Positions 1 to 8,035 of a stretch of 64,000 bases of DNA are shown here, piece after piece (the first letter of the stretch is position 1; every line of letters begins with the position of its first letter). Below the pieces are notes generated by a model. That model did not search any database and had not been told where the DNA came from. It saw nothing but the letters and a program-made list of their open reading frames with translations. Where the stretch lies: contig NC_022438.1 of the NCBI RefSeq assembly GCF_000470775.1, positions 1,426,001-1,490,000 on the forward strand, read 5' to 3'. This stretch comes from Leifsonia xyli subsp. cynodontis DSM 46306. Its GTDB lineage: Bacteria > Actinomycetota > Actinomycetes > Actinomycetales > Microbacteriaceae. The translations under genes and the position numbers were made by a program.

Positions 1-2
1 CC

Positions 3-470
3 CCCAATCCAGCGACCCGTTCCGCGCTGCCAGACCTGGATGTGGACGAGAACGAGCTCACGCTCGTCTACCGGGCTCGTGGGATGTCCCCGGAGGAGGC
101 GACCGCGCACGCGCACGAGGTGCTCAGCACCCTCGGGGCCCACTCCTCCCCCATGCCAGGCCCGGGCGGGAAGGACGCGGAGCACGAGGAGATCGGCACC
201 GGCTGGAACGCGGCGCTGTCGAGTTTCTGCTTCTTCGCGTCGGGTGCGCTCGTCCCGATCCTGCCCTACCTCGTCGGGCTCACCGGGACGAGCGCCGTCA
301 TCGTCGCCTCGGTGCTCGTCGGGCTGGTTCTGCTGGGGACCGGCGCGATCGTCGGGCTGCTTTCGGGCGCATCCCCCTGGAAGCGCGCGCTGCGCCAGCT
401 CGGCATCGGGTTCGGCGCCGCCGCCGCGACCTACCTTCTCGGCCTGCTCTTCGGCGCGACCGGCGGGTGA
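3..470 (+). CDS. VIT1/CCC1-family transporter, C-terminal part (cut by window edge)
   Basis: The reading frame is open from the window edge to a TGA at 468-470, so the N-terminus lies outside. The visible part begins with an acidic helix (DVDENELTLVYRARGMSPEEA, about residues 13-33) of the kind found in the middle of VIT1/CCC1 proteins. It is followed by three hydrophobic segments (SSFCFFASGALVPILPYLVG, AVIVASVLVGLVLLGTGAIVG, QLGIGFGAAAATYLLGLLFG). Family members are membrane proteins moving iron or manganese, and many actinobacterial ones carry an N-terminal ferritin-like domain that would be outside this window. A GTG at 42 could be misread as a start. Assignment is from the membrane layout and the acidic linker; substrate is unknown. 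Confidence 0.72.
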   Translation, partial: PNPATRSALPDLDVDENELTLVYRARGMSPEEATAHAHEVLSTLGAHSSPMPGPGGKDAEHEEIGTGWNAALSSFCFFASGALVPILPYLVGLTGTSAVIVASVLVGLVLLGTGAIVGLLSGASPWKRALRQLGIGFGAAAATYLLGLLFGATGG

Positions 471-480
471 GCGCTGCTGA

Positions 481-510
481 CGCGCGCTCCGGCCGGAGGG
501 GCGGGAGCGC
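481..510. terminator. Hairpin between convergent genes
   Basis: An inverted repeat (CGCGCTCC ... GGGAGCGCG) lies just after the stop of the VIT-type gene. There is no T-run. It sits between two convergent genes and may end transcription from the left; the following 200 bases to 722 show no recognisable gene. Confidence 0.4.
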
Positions 511-722
511 GCACTGCTCGCAGTTCGATGCGGTCTCGTGACGGGACCGCAGACCGTCTGAGGGGAGAGCGGGCAAGACGCCGCTGCTTCCGCTAACCGC
601 TCAGCCAGGCGGCGAGCGAGCGCCGGCCGGCTCTCGCGCGGCCGAGCAGGCTGCTGGCGCTGGTCGTTCCAACGACGAAGAAAGAGGCCGCTTGGGGTTC
701 CACGAGGCACCGGGCGGGAAGG

Positions 723-2138
723 TCAGCCGGTGACGGGGGTGTTGCCCAGGATCGCGAGCCAGGCTGCGTAACTGCCGTCGAGTTCGGCGACGTCGTACCC
801 TTCGCGGCGCAGTGCGCTCGCTGCGACGCTGTTGCGCACCCCGCTCTGGCAGTAGGTGACGATCGTTCCGGCGTCGGGGTCGGGGAGGAGGTCGAGGTCC
901 CAGAGCACACGGCCGCCGGAGATCTGCTCGGCGCCGGGCAGGTGGCCGGCGCCGTACTCGGTGCGGTTCCGGACGTCGATGAGCATGGTCCGCTCGAGGT
1001 CATCGAGGTCTTCGGGCGCGACCAGGCGGGGCCTCACCAGTTCGAGCCCGTCGAGCGAGACGATATAGCCGCGCATGGTGTCGATGCCGACACGGAGCAG
1101 ATGGTCCCGGATCTCCGAGGCTTTCTCACGGGAGCCCGCGAGGAGCACGATCGGGCGCTGCTCGGTCTCGGGGTCGACCGCCCAGGCGCCATAGCTGGCC
1201 GCCTTGCCTCCGGGGATGTTCAGCGAGGACTCCACAGTGCCGGCATGCACGTCGGCGTTGTGACGGGTGTCGACGAAGAGCAGCGCATCGTCGGCCAGTC
1301 CGCGTCGCAGTTCCTCTGCCGTGTACTCGACCAGCTCCCGAACCTCGCCACTCACCGCAGGGCCGGACTTGTTCTGCCGCTTCATTCGGGCGAAGTAGGC
1401 GTGTGCGTCGGGCTGGCCGCTGAGCAACTCGTCGACGAAGCCCTGCTCGTCCCCACGCGCGAGGTACCCGCCCCACCAGGAGAATTGGCGCTCATAGCCG
1501 ACGGTGGACGTGGCGACCGCACCCAGGGCTTTGCCGCATGCCGAACCCGAGCCGTGCGCCGGCAGCACCTGTACGAAGTCGGGCAGGGTGAGGAAGCGGT
1601 GGCGCAGGCTCGCGAAGAGGTCTCTCGCTCCCTGAAACCGGGAATCGACGAATCCAGCCACCTCGTCGAGCAGATCGGGACGGCCGAGGTCGCCGACGAA
1701 GACGAAGTCTCCGGTGAGCATGAAGCCCGGTTCGTCCGCCTTCGCACCGTCCGTCACGAGGAACGACAGGTGCTCCGGGGTGTGGCCGGGTGTATGCACC
1801 GCCTCGATGACGACGTTGCCGAGTTGGATGCGATGCCCGTGCTTCATCTTCGTTGCGCTGTCGAAGTGGCGGCCGTATGTCCAGCCGGGTCCGCCTTCAC
1901 CAGAGAAGTAGACCGTCGCTCCTGTCTTCGCGGCAAGCTCGCGTGTGCCAGAGAGATAGTCGGCGTGGATGTGAGTCTCGGTCACGCCGACGATGCGCAG
2001 GCCGTTCTTCGCAGCGAGACGGAGATAGACGCCGATGTCACGGCGGGGGTCGACAACGATGGCTTTGCCGCCGGCCTGGCAGCCGATGACATAGCTCGCC
2101 TGCGCGAGGTCTTCGTCATAAATACGCTCAAGCAGCAT
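723..2138 (-). CDS. Persulfide dioxygenase fused to pseudo-rhodanese and rhodanese (CstB-like)
   Basis: 471 aa. Residues 1-245 are a metallo-beta-lactamase fold with HIHAD at 56-60, HTPGH at 115-119, Asp144 (LTGD) and His195 (PAHG), which fit the iron ligands of ETHE1-type persulfide dioxygenases. Residues about 272-372 form a rhodanese domain without an active-site Cys (VLLAGSREKA at the loop). Residues about 376-471 form a second rhodanese with the loop YCQSGVRN, active Cys430. This dioxygenase, pseudo-rhodanese, rhodanese order is that of Staphylococcus CstB, which oxidises persulfides to thiosulfate. It is the second gene of an apparent transcript starting near 2594, and a CstR-like repressor is divergent. 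Cytoplasmic sulfide detoxification is inferred from family and context. Confidence 0.87.
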   Translation of the reverse strand: MLLERIYDEDLAQASYVIGCQAGGKAIVVDPRRDIGVYLRLAAKNGLRIVGVTETHIHADYLSGTRELAAKTGATVYFSGEGGPGWTYGRHFDSATKMKHGHRIQLGNVVIEAVHTPGHTPEHLSFLVTDGAKADEPGFMLTGDFVFVGDLGRPDLLDEVAGFVDSRFQGARDLFASLRHRFLTLPDFVQVLPAHGSGSACGKALGAVATSTVGYERQFSWWGGYLARGDEQGFVDELLSGQPDAHAYFARMKRQNKSGPAVSGEVRELVEYTAEELRRGLADDALLFVDTRHNADVHAGTVESSLNIPGGKAASYGAWAVDPETEQRPIVLLAGSREKASEIRDHLLRVGIDTMRGYIVSLDGLELVRPRLVAPEDLDDLERTMLIDVRNRTEYGAGHLPGAEQISGGRVLWDLDLLPDPDAGTIVTYCQSGVRNSVAASALRREGYDVAELDGSYAAWLAILGNTPVTG

Positions 2139-2317
2139 TTTCAGTCCCTTCGCGGTGGTGGAGGCTCTGGTGTGAGGCGCGTTCGGGTGTCGGGACGGAA
2201 GCCCGACGCTGACCGCAGGACGCCGCCCCGACGGCGACGAGGACGATCCGCTTGCTGTTCACGACCGCAGCGATGCCGCCGGAGCCGAGCTGCGTGGTCG
2301 CCATCCGCTCCGCTCCC

Positions 2318-2512
2318 TCAATCGGACCGGCGACCGAGCAGACGGGAGAAGATCCCGCCGCGATCGGCCGCGGCCGCATCGATCTCGGCCTGGGTGTGCT
2401 TGCCGCTGCACCATTGGGAGGCCGGAACGCTCCGCCTGACCGCCTCAATGTGCTGACCGCACCCCGCCCAGGTCGTCTTCCCGCAGGTTCGACACCTCAC
2501 CGCTTGGCACAT
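2318..2512 (-). CDS. Small Cys-rich conserved protein
   Basis: 64 aa, starting at ATG 2512, which has AAGGA about 8 bases upstream; an earlier in-frame ATG at 2596 has no such site and would run through the operator region. The protein has a CRTCGKTTWAGCGQH block at residues 7-21 and a further Cys-His region (WCSGKH, about 38-43), suggesting a small metal-binding fold. It ends in a basic GIFSRLLGRRSD tail. I recognise the Cys pattern from small actinobacterial proteins but not a function. It precedes the persulfide dioxygenase gene by 179 bases on the same strand and shares its control region. The gap 2139-2317 holds nothing I can assign. Confidence 0.6.
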   Translation of the reverse strand: MCQAVRCRTCGKTTWAGCGQHIEAVRRSVPASQWCSGKHTQAEIDAAAADRGGIFSRLLGRRSD

Positions 2513-2567
2513 GGTTCCGGTCCTTTCTTCCTGTGATCGCCGAATCGCGTCATCAGCCCGGGAGAAA

Positions 2568-2583
2568 ATACTCATGGGGGTAT
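2568..2583. promoter_or_regulatory. CsoR/CstR-type operator, copy 1
   Basis: ATACTCATGGGGGTAT is an imperfect palindrome with ATAC/GTAT ends and a G-tract, the architecture of CsoR-family operators. It lies about 11-26 bases downstream of the predicted start point for the leftward genes, so a bound repressor would block elongation or initiation. Confidence 0.65.
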
Positions 2584-2600
2584 TTTGCGTTGCCACTAAC

Positions 2601-2629
2601 TATACACATGGGGGTATATTCGACGTCAA
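2601..2629 (-). promoter_or_regulatory. Promoter of the CstB-like transcript
   Basis: On the minus strand TTGACG (2629-2624) and TGTATA (2606-2601) are separated by 17 bases, a good fit to a housekeeping promoter. The -10 is inside operator copy 2. Confidence 0.5.
2602..2617. promoter_or_regulatory. CsoR/CstR-type operator, copy 2
   Basis: ATACACATGGGGGTAT differs from the first copy at one base. Its centre is 34 bases from that of copy 1. It overlaps the leftward -10 candidate. Confidence 0.65.
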
Positions 2630-2653
2630 ATCCCCTCAACCGGAAGTGACGCC

Positions 2654-2950
2654 ATGAACGCTGACGCCCGCATCGAATGGATCCCGGCCGCGCACGACGC
2701 CGAGGCGAAACGGAGGGTCGCGAACCGCCTGCGTCGGGCCCACGGACAGCTTGCGGCGGTCATCAAAGCGGTCGAGCAGGACGCCCACTGCCGCGATGTC
2801 GTGCAGCAGCTCTCGGCGGTCTCGAAAGCACTCGACCGGGCCGGTTTCCTCGTGATCTCGACCGCTCTGAGAGAGTGCCTGAACGATCCCGAGGCAGAGG
2901 ACGCCACCGACCCGGACGAGCTGGAGAAGCTCTTCCTCACCCTCGCTTAG
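2654..2950 (+). CDS. CsoR/FrmR-family repressor, CstR-like
   Basis: 98 aa, all-helical CsoR/FrmR family (RRVANRLRRAHGQLAAVIKAVEQDAHCRDV). Copper-sensing CsoR uses C-x24-H-x3-C. Here the two cysteines are Cys46 and Cys75, spaced as in that motif, but the histidine position (residue 71) is Ala. This two-Cys, no-His arrangement is that of persulfide-sensing CstR. Adjacent twin operators and a divergent CstB-like persulfide dioxygenase support sulfur rather than copper sensing. The cysteines would be cross-linked by sulfane sulfur, releasing DNA; this is inferred from the family. The start ATG at 2654 follows a weak site (CCGGAAG); a housekeeping -10 (TATATT, 2615-2620) overlaps operator copy 2. 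Confidence 0.85.
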   Translation: MNADARIEWIPAAHDAEAKRRVANRLRRAHGQLAAVIKAVEQDAHCRDVVQQLSAVSKALDRAGFLVISTALRECLNDPEAEDATDPDELEKLFLTLA

Positions 2951-3074
2951 CCGCGTTTCCCAGCGGACCTCCGGACGGGACGACCGGCGGAGACAGCGGC
3001 CGGAGAACCGTGTCGGGCCTCGCCGGTGCGCCTCGGCCGCCGCTCCCACGGCATCCCTTAGCCTCCCTCACGTG

Positions 3075-3911
3075 ATGGACGACCGCTACGGAACCGATGT
3101 GCTCGCTGGCGACTGGCGGAACGCCGGGCGCCGCCCCGTGCCCGAAGCGGAGGCTGTGCGCGACCTCGTCGTCGAGGAGGCCGTCAGCGGCTTCTGCGGT
3201 GCGATCACCCGGCTCGAAGCGCAGACGGTCGAGCTGGAGGACTACTTCGGGAAGAGACGCGTCTTCCCCCTCGGGGGCTCCTTCCTGATCGACGGGGCGC
3301 CGGTGCGGCTGGTCGCCCCGAAGCGCGCGGCCGGCGGACGGACGCGAACCGCGTCCGGCTCGTTTTCGGCCGGCGAGGCGAACGCTCAGGTGGCGCGCGC
3401 CTCCCGGATCTTCGTCGAGGGCCGGCACGACGCTGAACTGGTGGAGCGGGTATGGGGCGACGATCTGCGCGTCGAGGGCGTCGTGGTGGAGTACCTGGAC
3501 GGTGTGGACGATCTGGATGCGATCGTGCGCGATTTCGCACCGGCCCGCGGCCGGCGCATCGGCGTGCTGGTCGACCACCTCGTTCCCGGATCGAAGGAGA
3601 GAAGGATCGCCGAGCAGGTCGCGCGGGGGAAGCACGGCGAGCACGTGCTGATCGTCGGGCATCCGTACATCGACATCTGGCAGGCGGTGAAGCCCGAGCG
3701 GGTGGGACTGACGGCGTGGCCGAGCGTCCCGCGCTCGATCCCGTGGAAGCACGGGATCTGCCAGACGCTCGGGATGCCGCACGCGACCCAGGCCGACATC
3801 GCGCGGGCGTGGAAGCGCATCCTCGGCCGGGTGCGGACGTATGCGGACCTGGAACCGGATCTGCTCGGCCCGGTGGAGCGCCTCATCGACTTCGTGACCG
3901 AACCCGCTTAG
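3075..3911 (+). CDS. DUF3097 domain protein
   Basis: 278 aa from ATG 3075 (a GTG sits directly before it at 3072). The sequence matches the actinobacterial DUF3097 family along its length: an N-terminal RYGTDVLAGDWR block, IFVEGRHDAELVERVWGDDLR at about 117-137, GVLVDHLVPGSKE at about 169, VGHPYIDIWQAVKP near 200, and PWKHGICQTLG near 225. The EGxHDAELVE and DHLVPGSKE blocks resemble Toprim-like folds, which is my structural guess. The family has no established biochemical function. It is a single gene, followed by a strong bidirectional hairpin. Confidence 0.8.
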   Translation: MDDRYGTDVLAGDWRNAGRRPVPEAEAVRDLVVEEAVSGFCGAITRLEAQTVELEDYFGKRRVFPLGGSFLIDGAPVRLVAPKRAAGGRTRTASGSFSAGEANAQVARASRIFVEGRHDAELVERVWGDDLRVEGVVVEYLDGVDDLDAIVRDFAPARGRRIGVLVDHLVPGSKERRIAEQVARGKHGEHVLIVGHPYIDIWQAVKPERVGLTAWPSVPRSIPWKHGICQTLGMPHATQADIARAWKRILGRVRTYADLEPDLLGPVERLIDFVTEPA

Positions 3912-3940
3912 CCCCTGCGTCGTTCCGAGCGGGATCGGAA

Positions 3941-3986
3941 AGCGCCCCGGTCCCCGAGCCGTTTTCGGAAGCGGGGACGGGGCGCT
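3941..3986. terminator. Bidirectional terminator-like hairpin
   Basis: The arm AGCGCCCCGGTCCCCG pairs with CGGGGACGGGGCGCT with one bulged base, loop AGCCGTTTTCGGAAG. It lies between the convergent DUF3097 and YceI genes and can serve both. Confidence 0.7.
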
Positions 3987-4001
3987 TGTCGCGAGGGCCG
4001 G

Positions 4002-4553
4002 TCAGCCTTTCTGCAGCACCGCCTGGAATTCCAGCGCGATCGTCACATCGTCGCCGAGCAGCACGCCGCCCGTCTCCAGTGCCGCGTTGTAGGTGAGGCC
4101 GAAGTCCTCGCGGTTGATTGTGGTCTTGGCCGTCGCTCCAGCCTTGTCATTGCCGTACATATCCCGGCCGAAGCCACCGAAGTCGAACTCGAAGGTGACC
4201 GGTTTCGTGACGCCCTTGATGGTCAGGTCGCCATCGACCAGGAACTCGCCGTCTTCCTGGCGCACGCCGGTGGAGACGAAGTCGATGGTCGGATGCTCCT
4301 CGGCGAGGAAGAAGTCGCCGGTGCGGAGGTGTGCGTCGCGGTCGGCGTTCTTGGTGTTGACGCTGGCGACCCGGGCGTGGGCGGTGACGCTCGACTCGAG
4401 CGGATTCTCGGCTGTGACGAAGGTGGCGTCGAAGTCTTCGAAGACGCCCTTCACCTTGCTGATCATGAGGTGGCGGATGCTGAAGCCGACCTCGCTGTGC
4501 GCAGGGTCGATGGTCCAGGTGCCGACCTTGTAGCCGGGGATCTCGATGGTCAT
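4002..4553 (-). CDS. YceI-family lipid-binding protein
   Basis: 183 aa. It shows the family hallmarks WTIDPAHSEVGFSIRHLMIS (residues 13-32), HPTIDFVST (about 87) and LTIKGVTKPVTFEFDFGG (about 108-125). YceI proteins form an extended beta-barrel that binds isoprenoid-type lipids. No signal peptide is visible, so this copy is probably cytoplasmic, as is common in actinobacteria. The start ATG at 4553 follows AGGAG. The divergent neighbour is a broken UbiA-type prenyltransferase gene; since UbiA enzymes make prenyl lipids, a former link is possible but unproven. Confidence 0.9.
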   Translation of the reverse strand: MTIEIPGYKVGTWTIDPAHSEVGFSIRHLMISKVKGVFEDFDATFVTAENPLESSVTAHARVASVNTKNADRDAHLRTGDFFLAEEHPTIDFVSTGVRQEDGEFLVDGDLTIKGVTKPVTFEFDFGGFGRDMYGNDKAGATAKTTINREDFGLTYNAALETGGVLLGDDVTIALEFQAVLQKG

Positions 4554-4703
4554 TCGGTTTCTCCTTGATCGGAAGATATCGCTGAGGAACAGCTGTCAAA
4601 GCCCGTGCAACGGCCGACATCGGACGACTATTCCAGAGAATCCGAAAAAGCGCCTCCCGACCCGCTCTCTTTCCCCCGCCGCCCGAAGGCTTACGATGAG
4701 CCC

Positions 4704-5462
4704 ATGCCGACCCGGAGCGCGCCCGTCTCGCTGCTCCTGTGCAGCCACCCCGGCCCCGCCCTCGTCGTCACCGTCGTCGCCACCGGGCTCGGACTCGGGC
4801 TCGGTTACCCTCCCGGGCGGCTGGCACTGCTCGCTCTCGCCGTCCTGCTCGGACAGCTCTCGATCGGCTGGTCCAACGACTGGATGGATGCCGCCCGCGG
4901 CGACATCCCCGTTCCGGTCGTCCGCACGGCCGCGTTCGCCGCCCTGGCGCTCGCGCTCGCCGCCACCGCCCTGCTCGGACCGGGCGCGCTCACCGTCCAC
5001 ACCGTCGCGATCGCGGGCGGCTGGAGCTACAACGCCGGCCTCAAGCGCAGCGCCCTTTCCTTCCTCCCGTTCGCGGTGAGCTTCGGGCTCCTCCCCGCCA
5101 TCGCCGCACTCGGCCGGGCGACGCCCGTGTGGCCTGCACCGTGGGTGATCGCCGCCGGCGCCCTGCTCGGGGTCGCCGCGCACCTCACGAATGTCCTCCC
5201 CGACCTGGCTGACGACGCCCGCACCGGCATCCGGGGCTTCCCGCACCGCATCGGCCCGCTCATGAGCGGCGTCATCGCCTTCGTCTGCCTCATCGCCGCG
5301 ACGGCGCTCATCGCTGTCGGCCCGGGCCTCCCTGTCCGTCCGCTTCTCACCGTGCTGGCCGGCCGTGGGGCACGGCTCACAATCCTGCCGTTCGACGCTG
5401 GTTCGGGTGGCGCTCTCTGGTCGCGCCGACCCGCCGTGGCGTGTGGGCTTTCGCGGGCGGTG
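4704..5462 (+). pseudogene. UbiA-family prenyltransferase, internally deleted and 3'-truncated
   Basis: From ATG 4704 the frame encodes a recognisable UbiA protein: hydrophobic segments from residue 8, GQLSIGWSNDWMDAARGD (about 49-66) and the second Asp motif NVLPDLADDARTGIRG (about 162-177). Two things are wrong. The conserved GRxDKP stretch that normally follows the first Asp motif is missing: ARGDIPVP runs straight into VVRTAAFAALALAL. After about residue 225 (AVGPGLPVRPLL) the frame loses membrane character and reads on antisense through the LCP gene. The last transmembrane segments are therefore absent. I read this as a decayed gene; a functional short version is unlikely. The substrate of the ancestor (a quinone or other prenyl acceptor) is unknown. 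Confidence 0.72.
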
Positions 5463-6755
5463 TCAGTTGTTGCCTTTCGTGCAGGTCTGCTGTGCCGCGG
5501 TCTGCCCGGTGACGTTCGAGGGCAGCTCGACAGACCCTCCGCCGGTCGGCGTCGACATGGCCGGTGGCTCCGTCGCCGACTCGGTGACAGCCGGAGTCGG
5601 CGTGGGCGTGGCGTTCGGCTCCTCCGCCGCGCGGCCGGTCGTCCCGGTCAGCTTCACCGAGTGATCCTGCACGAGCGCCTGGTTGACCACCTTCGCGGCC
5701 GAACTCTGCGGAACCACCCGGTTCGCGTTGTCCGGATCGGAGACCGTCGGATACTGCAGAAAAACCATGTTCTCAAGACCCGTGTCCTTCAGCGCCAGCG
5801 CGATCTGCACCAGGGTCGTCGGGTTCGTCAGCGTCTGCGACGGCGTCACATTCGCGACGACAGCCTTCGCGAGCGCGTACAGCTGCACCGGATTCGACAG
5901 CACTCCGCCGCTCACGATCTTCCGCGCGAGCGCCGAGAGAAAGACCTGCTGGTTCGAGATGCGGCCGAGATCGCTGCCGTCGCCGACGCCGTGGCGGCTG
6001 CGCAGGAAGGAGAGCGCCTGGTCGCCGACCAGCGTGTTCTCCCCCGCCGGCAGATGCAGCGGTGGGTTCGTGTAGGCGTCGCTCACCGGTGTGGCCAGGC
6101 AGACCGCCACCCCACCGACGGCGTTCGACATGGCGCTGACGCCGTTGAAGTTCACCGTCGCCGCGAACGGGATCTGCACACCGGTCAGTTTCTCGACCGT
6201 CAGCACCACGCACGGCAGCCCGCCGCGCGAGAGAGCCGTGTTGAACATCGCGGAGGAGGAGGAACGGACTGTTCCACCCCCTTTGAGCGCGGGGCACTCC
6301 GGCATGGACACCATCAGGTCACGCGGGAAGCTGACGACCATCATGCTCTTGTGATCCTGAGCGATATGCAGCAGCATCGTCACATCGTTGTTCCCTTGGC
6401 CGCTGGACGCGTCCTGCTCAGCGGCATTGTCGTAGACACCGCCGAGTCCGCTCCTGCTGTCCGTGCCCACAAGGAGCAGGTTAACGCCGCCGTCGATGGC
6501 GCCGACGTCCGGGACGTCCTGCGGCGCGGCGGTGTGCCCAGGGAGGGCGACCAGCTGGACGCCCTTCTTCACGGAGCGCGACACGTCCCACACCGCATAA
6601 GCGGAGACGAACGCCGTGCTGACGAGGGCGACCGCGATCACGCCGGACAGCAGCCTCAGCGCGGAGAGCGCTGCCCGCCGACGCGGCAACCGCCCATGCC
6701 GAACAGCAGCCGGACCGCGGGCGACGCGGACATGTCGGGGCGGAAAATCGGTCAT
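5463..6755 (-). CDS. LCP (LytR-CpsA-Psr) family cell-wall ligase
   Basis: 430 aa from ATG 6755 (an ATG four codons earlier is possible). A basic cytoplasmic tail is followed by one membrane anchor (about 31-54, LLSGVIAVALVSTAFVSAYAV) and the LCP domain: NLLLVGTDSRSG (about 92), NDVTMLLHIAQDHKSMMVVSFPRDLMVSMP (about 122-151), GGVAVCL and FLRSRHGVGDGSDLGRISNQQ (near 253-273). The Arg and Asp residues of these blocks bind the polyprenyl pyrophosphate substrate. The C-terminus is a Thr/Pro/Glu-rich extracellular tail. These enzymes attach glycopolymers to peptidoglycan. The gene is followed directly by the decayed UbiA gene in convergent orientation. Confidence 0.9.
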   Translation of the reverse strand: MTDFPPRHVRVARGPAAVRHGRLPRRRAALSALRLLSGVIAVALVSTAFVSAYAVWDVSRSVKKGVQLVALPGHTAAPQDVPDVGAIDGGVNLLLVGTDSRSGLGGVYDNAAEQDASSGQGNNDVTMLLHIAQDHKSMMVVSFPRDLMVSMPECPALKGGGTVRSSSSAMFNTALSRGGLPCVVLTVEKLTGVQIPFAATVNFNGVSAMSNAVGGVAVCLATPVSDAYTNPPLHLPAGENTLVGDQALSFLRSRHGVGDGSDLGRISNQQVFLSALARKIVSGGVLSNPVQLYALAKAVVANVTPSQTLTNPTTLVQIALALKDTGLENMVFLQYPTVSDPDNANRVVPQSSAAKVVNQALVQDHSVKLTGTTGRAAEEPNATPTPTPAVTESATEPPAMSTPTGGGSVELPSNVTGQTAAQQTCTKGNN

Positions 6756-6767
6756 GGCTATCCTCAT

Positions 6768-7127
6768 GGGGGTTCACTCGTCGAGGTCGGGCTCGGCAGA
6801 ATCCTACCGAGCGGGGCATTCACGCGCCGACGAAACGAGCCCCGACACTGAGAACGCTCTCACACGTCGAGCCCTCGTTTCGGATAAACGAGGGAATCAT
6901 GGCGGAAGCTTCGAGAGTACGTTCCACCCCGGTGCCCCGGTGGCGAAGTCTCTGTTCGGATCAGAAGCGGTCCTACGGGAGCCGCGATGGTCGGGTCTGA
7001 GCGCCGATCGGCCGCCTTCGGGGCCAGCGACTGTGCGACCAGGCGTTCTCCACCACAAGCGCCCTCACCGAGAACCTGGACGCGACCTCGGAAATCACCG
7101 ACGTCTACGAGAGCAGCCTCGACCAAA
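6768..7127. other. Intergenic stretch, possible gene remnant
   Basis: 360 bases without a convincing gene. The plus-strand frame over about 6993-7127 gives protein-like text (CDQAFSTTSALTENLDATSE, then ITDVYESSLDQ) with no start and an upstream stop. It may be the tail of a decayed gene. I cannot name it. The rest shows nothing. Confidence 0.3.
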
Positions 7128-7203
7128 TGGTGGATCTGAGGGGACTCGAACCCCTGACCCCCTGCATGCCATGCAGGTGCGCTACCAGCTGCGCCACAGA
7201 CCC
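7128..7203 (-). tRNA. tRNA-Ala (GGC anticodon)
   Basis: Minus-strand cloverleaf: acceptor GGGTCTG/CAGATCC with one G-U pair, D-arm GCGCAGCTGGTAGCGC, anticodon stem CCTGC/GCAGG around loop ATGGCAT (anticodon GGC), T-arm GGGGTTCGAGTCCCC, discriminator A. The 3' CCA is encoded in the gene. Confidence 0.97.
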
Positions 7204-7310
7204 ATGAATTTAGGTTTCCCTGGCTTCCCAGGACAACCCGTTCAGCGTACTACACCCGGGCAGCCCGGCGAAAATCGGTGCGCCATCCCGGGCGTGTACC
7301 GCTGGCGGTC

Positions 7311-7556
7311 TCAGTCGAAGAGCTCGCTGAGCCAGTTCTCGCGACGCTTCTTCTGCGGATACGGGTTGTGCGGGTGCAAGCGCTGCTCATCGTACCGAGC
7401 AGGGGTCGGGTCAGCCGCGGGCACTGCGGAACGCTCGATGATCTTGTCGAGCTCGCCGCGATCAAGCCACACGCCGCGACACTCCGGGCAGTAGTCGATC
7501 TCGATGCCGGTGCGCTCGCTCATGATGAGGGTGCTGTTGTCGGTGGGACACTTCAT
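7311..7556 (-). CDS. TFIIB-type zinc-finger protein
   Basis: 81 aa from ATG 7556, preceded by GGATGGAG; a longer frame to 7598 exists but this start has the better ribosome site. MKCPTDNSTLIMSERTGIEI and DYCPECRGVWLDRGELDKII form a C-x-n-CPxC zinc ribbon, the zf-TFIIB family of small bacterial proteins, followed by a basic QKKRRENWLSELFD tail. The family is widespread and of unknown role, perhaps nucleic-acid or partner-protein binding. It follows rsfS upstream on the same strand (62 bases) and may be the last gene of the nadD-rsfS transcript. Confidence 0.82.
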   Translation of the reverse strand: MKCPTDNSTLIMSERTGIEIDYCPECRGVWLDRGELDKIIERSAVPAADPTPARYDEQRLHPHNPYPQKKRRENWLSELFD

Positions 7557-7617
7557 AGCTCCATCCAAACCAGCTTTCATGAGAGAACTCTCAGACAAAG
7601 CCGGGAACCAGCCGAGA

Positions 7618-7989
7618 TTACTCGGCGTGCTCGGGGACGGCCACAGGGAGAACCGGGCAGTCCTTCCACAGGCGCTCGAGGCCGTAGTACATCCTGTCCT
7701 CTTCGTGGAAGACGTGGACGACGAGGTCGCCGAAATCGAGGAGAACCCAGCGTCCCTCGGACTTGCCCTCGCGGCGCAGCGTGCGGATGCCGGCCTCGTT
7801 GAGGCGGTCTTCCACTTCGGAGGCGATGGCGATGACCGTGCGCTCGACCCGGCCGCTCACCAGGAGAAAAGCGTCCGTCAGCGGCAACGGGCCCGAGACG
7901 TCCAGCGCGACGATGTCCGTCCCGCTCCTCGCGTCGGCGGCGGCCGCCGCGATCTGCAGGATGTCCCTGGCGTGCTGGGTGGCGGTCAC
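7618..7989 (-). CDS. rsfS: Ribosomal silencing factor RsfS
   Basis: 123 aa, the RsfS/Iojap/DUF143 family. It shows IVALDVSGPLPLTDAFLLVSG (about 26-46) and the C-terminal signature GRWVLLDFGDLVVHVFHEEDRMYYGLERLW (about 79-108). RsfS binds ribosomal protein uL14 and blocks subunit joining when nutrients are scarce. Its position downstream of nadD is the usual one in bacteria, here with one membrane protein gene between. Confidence 0.95.
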   Translation of the reverse strand: MTATQHARDILQIAAAAADARSGTDIVALDVSGPLPLTDAFLLVSGRVERTVIAIASEVEDRLNEAGIRTLRREGKSEGRWVLLDFGDLVVHVFHEEDRMYYGLERLWKDCPVLPVAVPEHAE

Positions 7990-8035
7990 GGGTGGCGGTC
8001 CTTCGTGCTGGGTCGGCGGGGGTGGTGAGGCGTCA

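Noticed and set aside
2139-2317. Possible short gene between the Cys-rich protein and the dioxygenase
   Set aside because: Frames here have no ribosome site, motif or convincing composition.
942-2456. 504-codon open frame antisense to the persulfide dioxygenase
   Set aside because: Shadow of the real gene; Arg/Asp-rich text without any domain.
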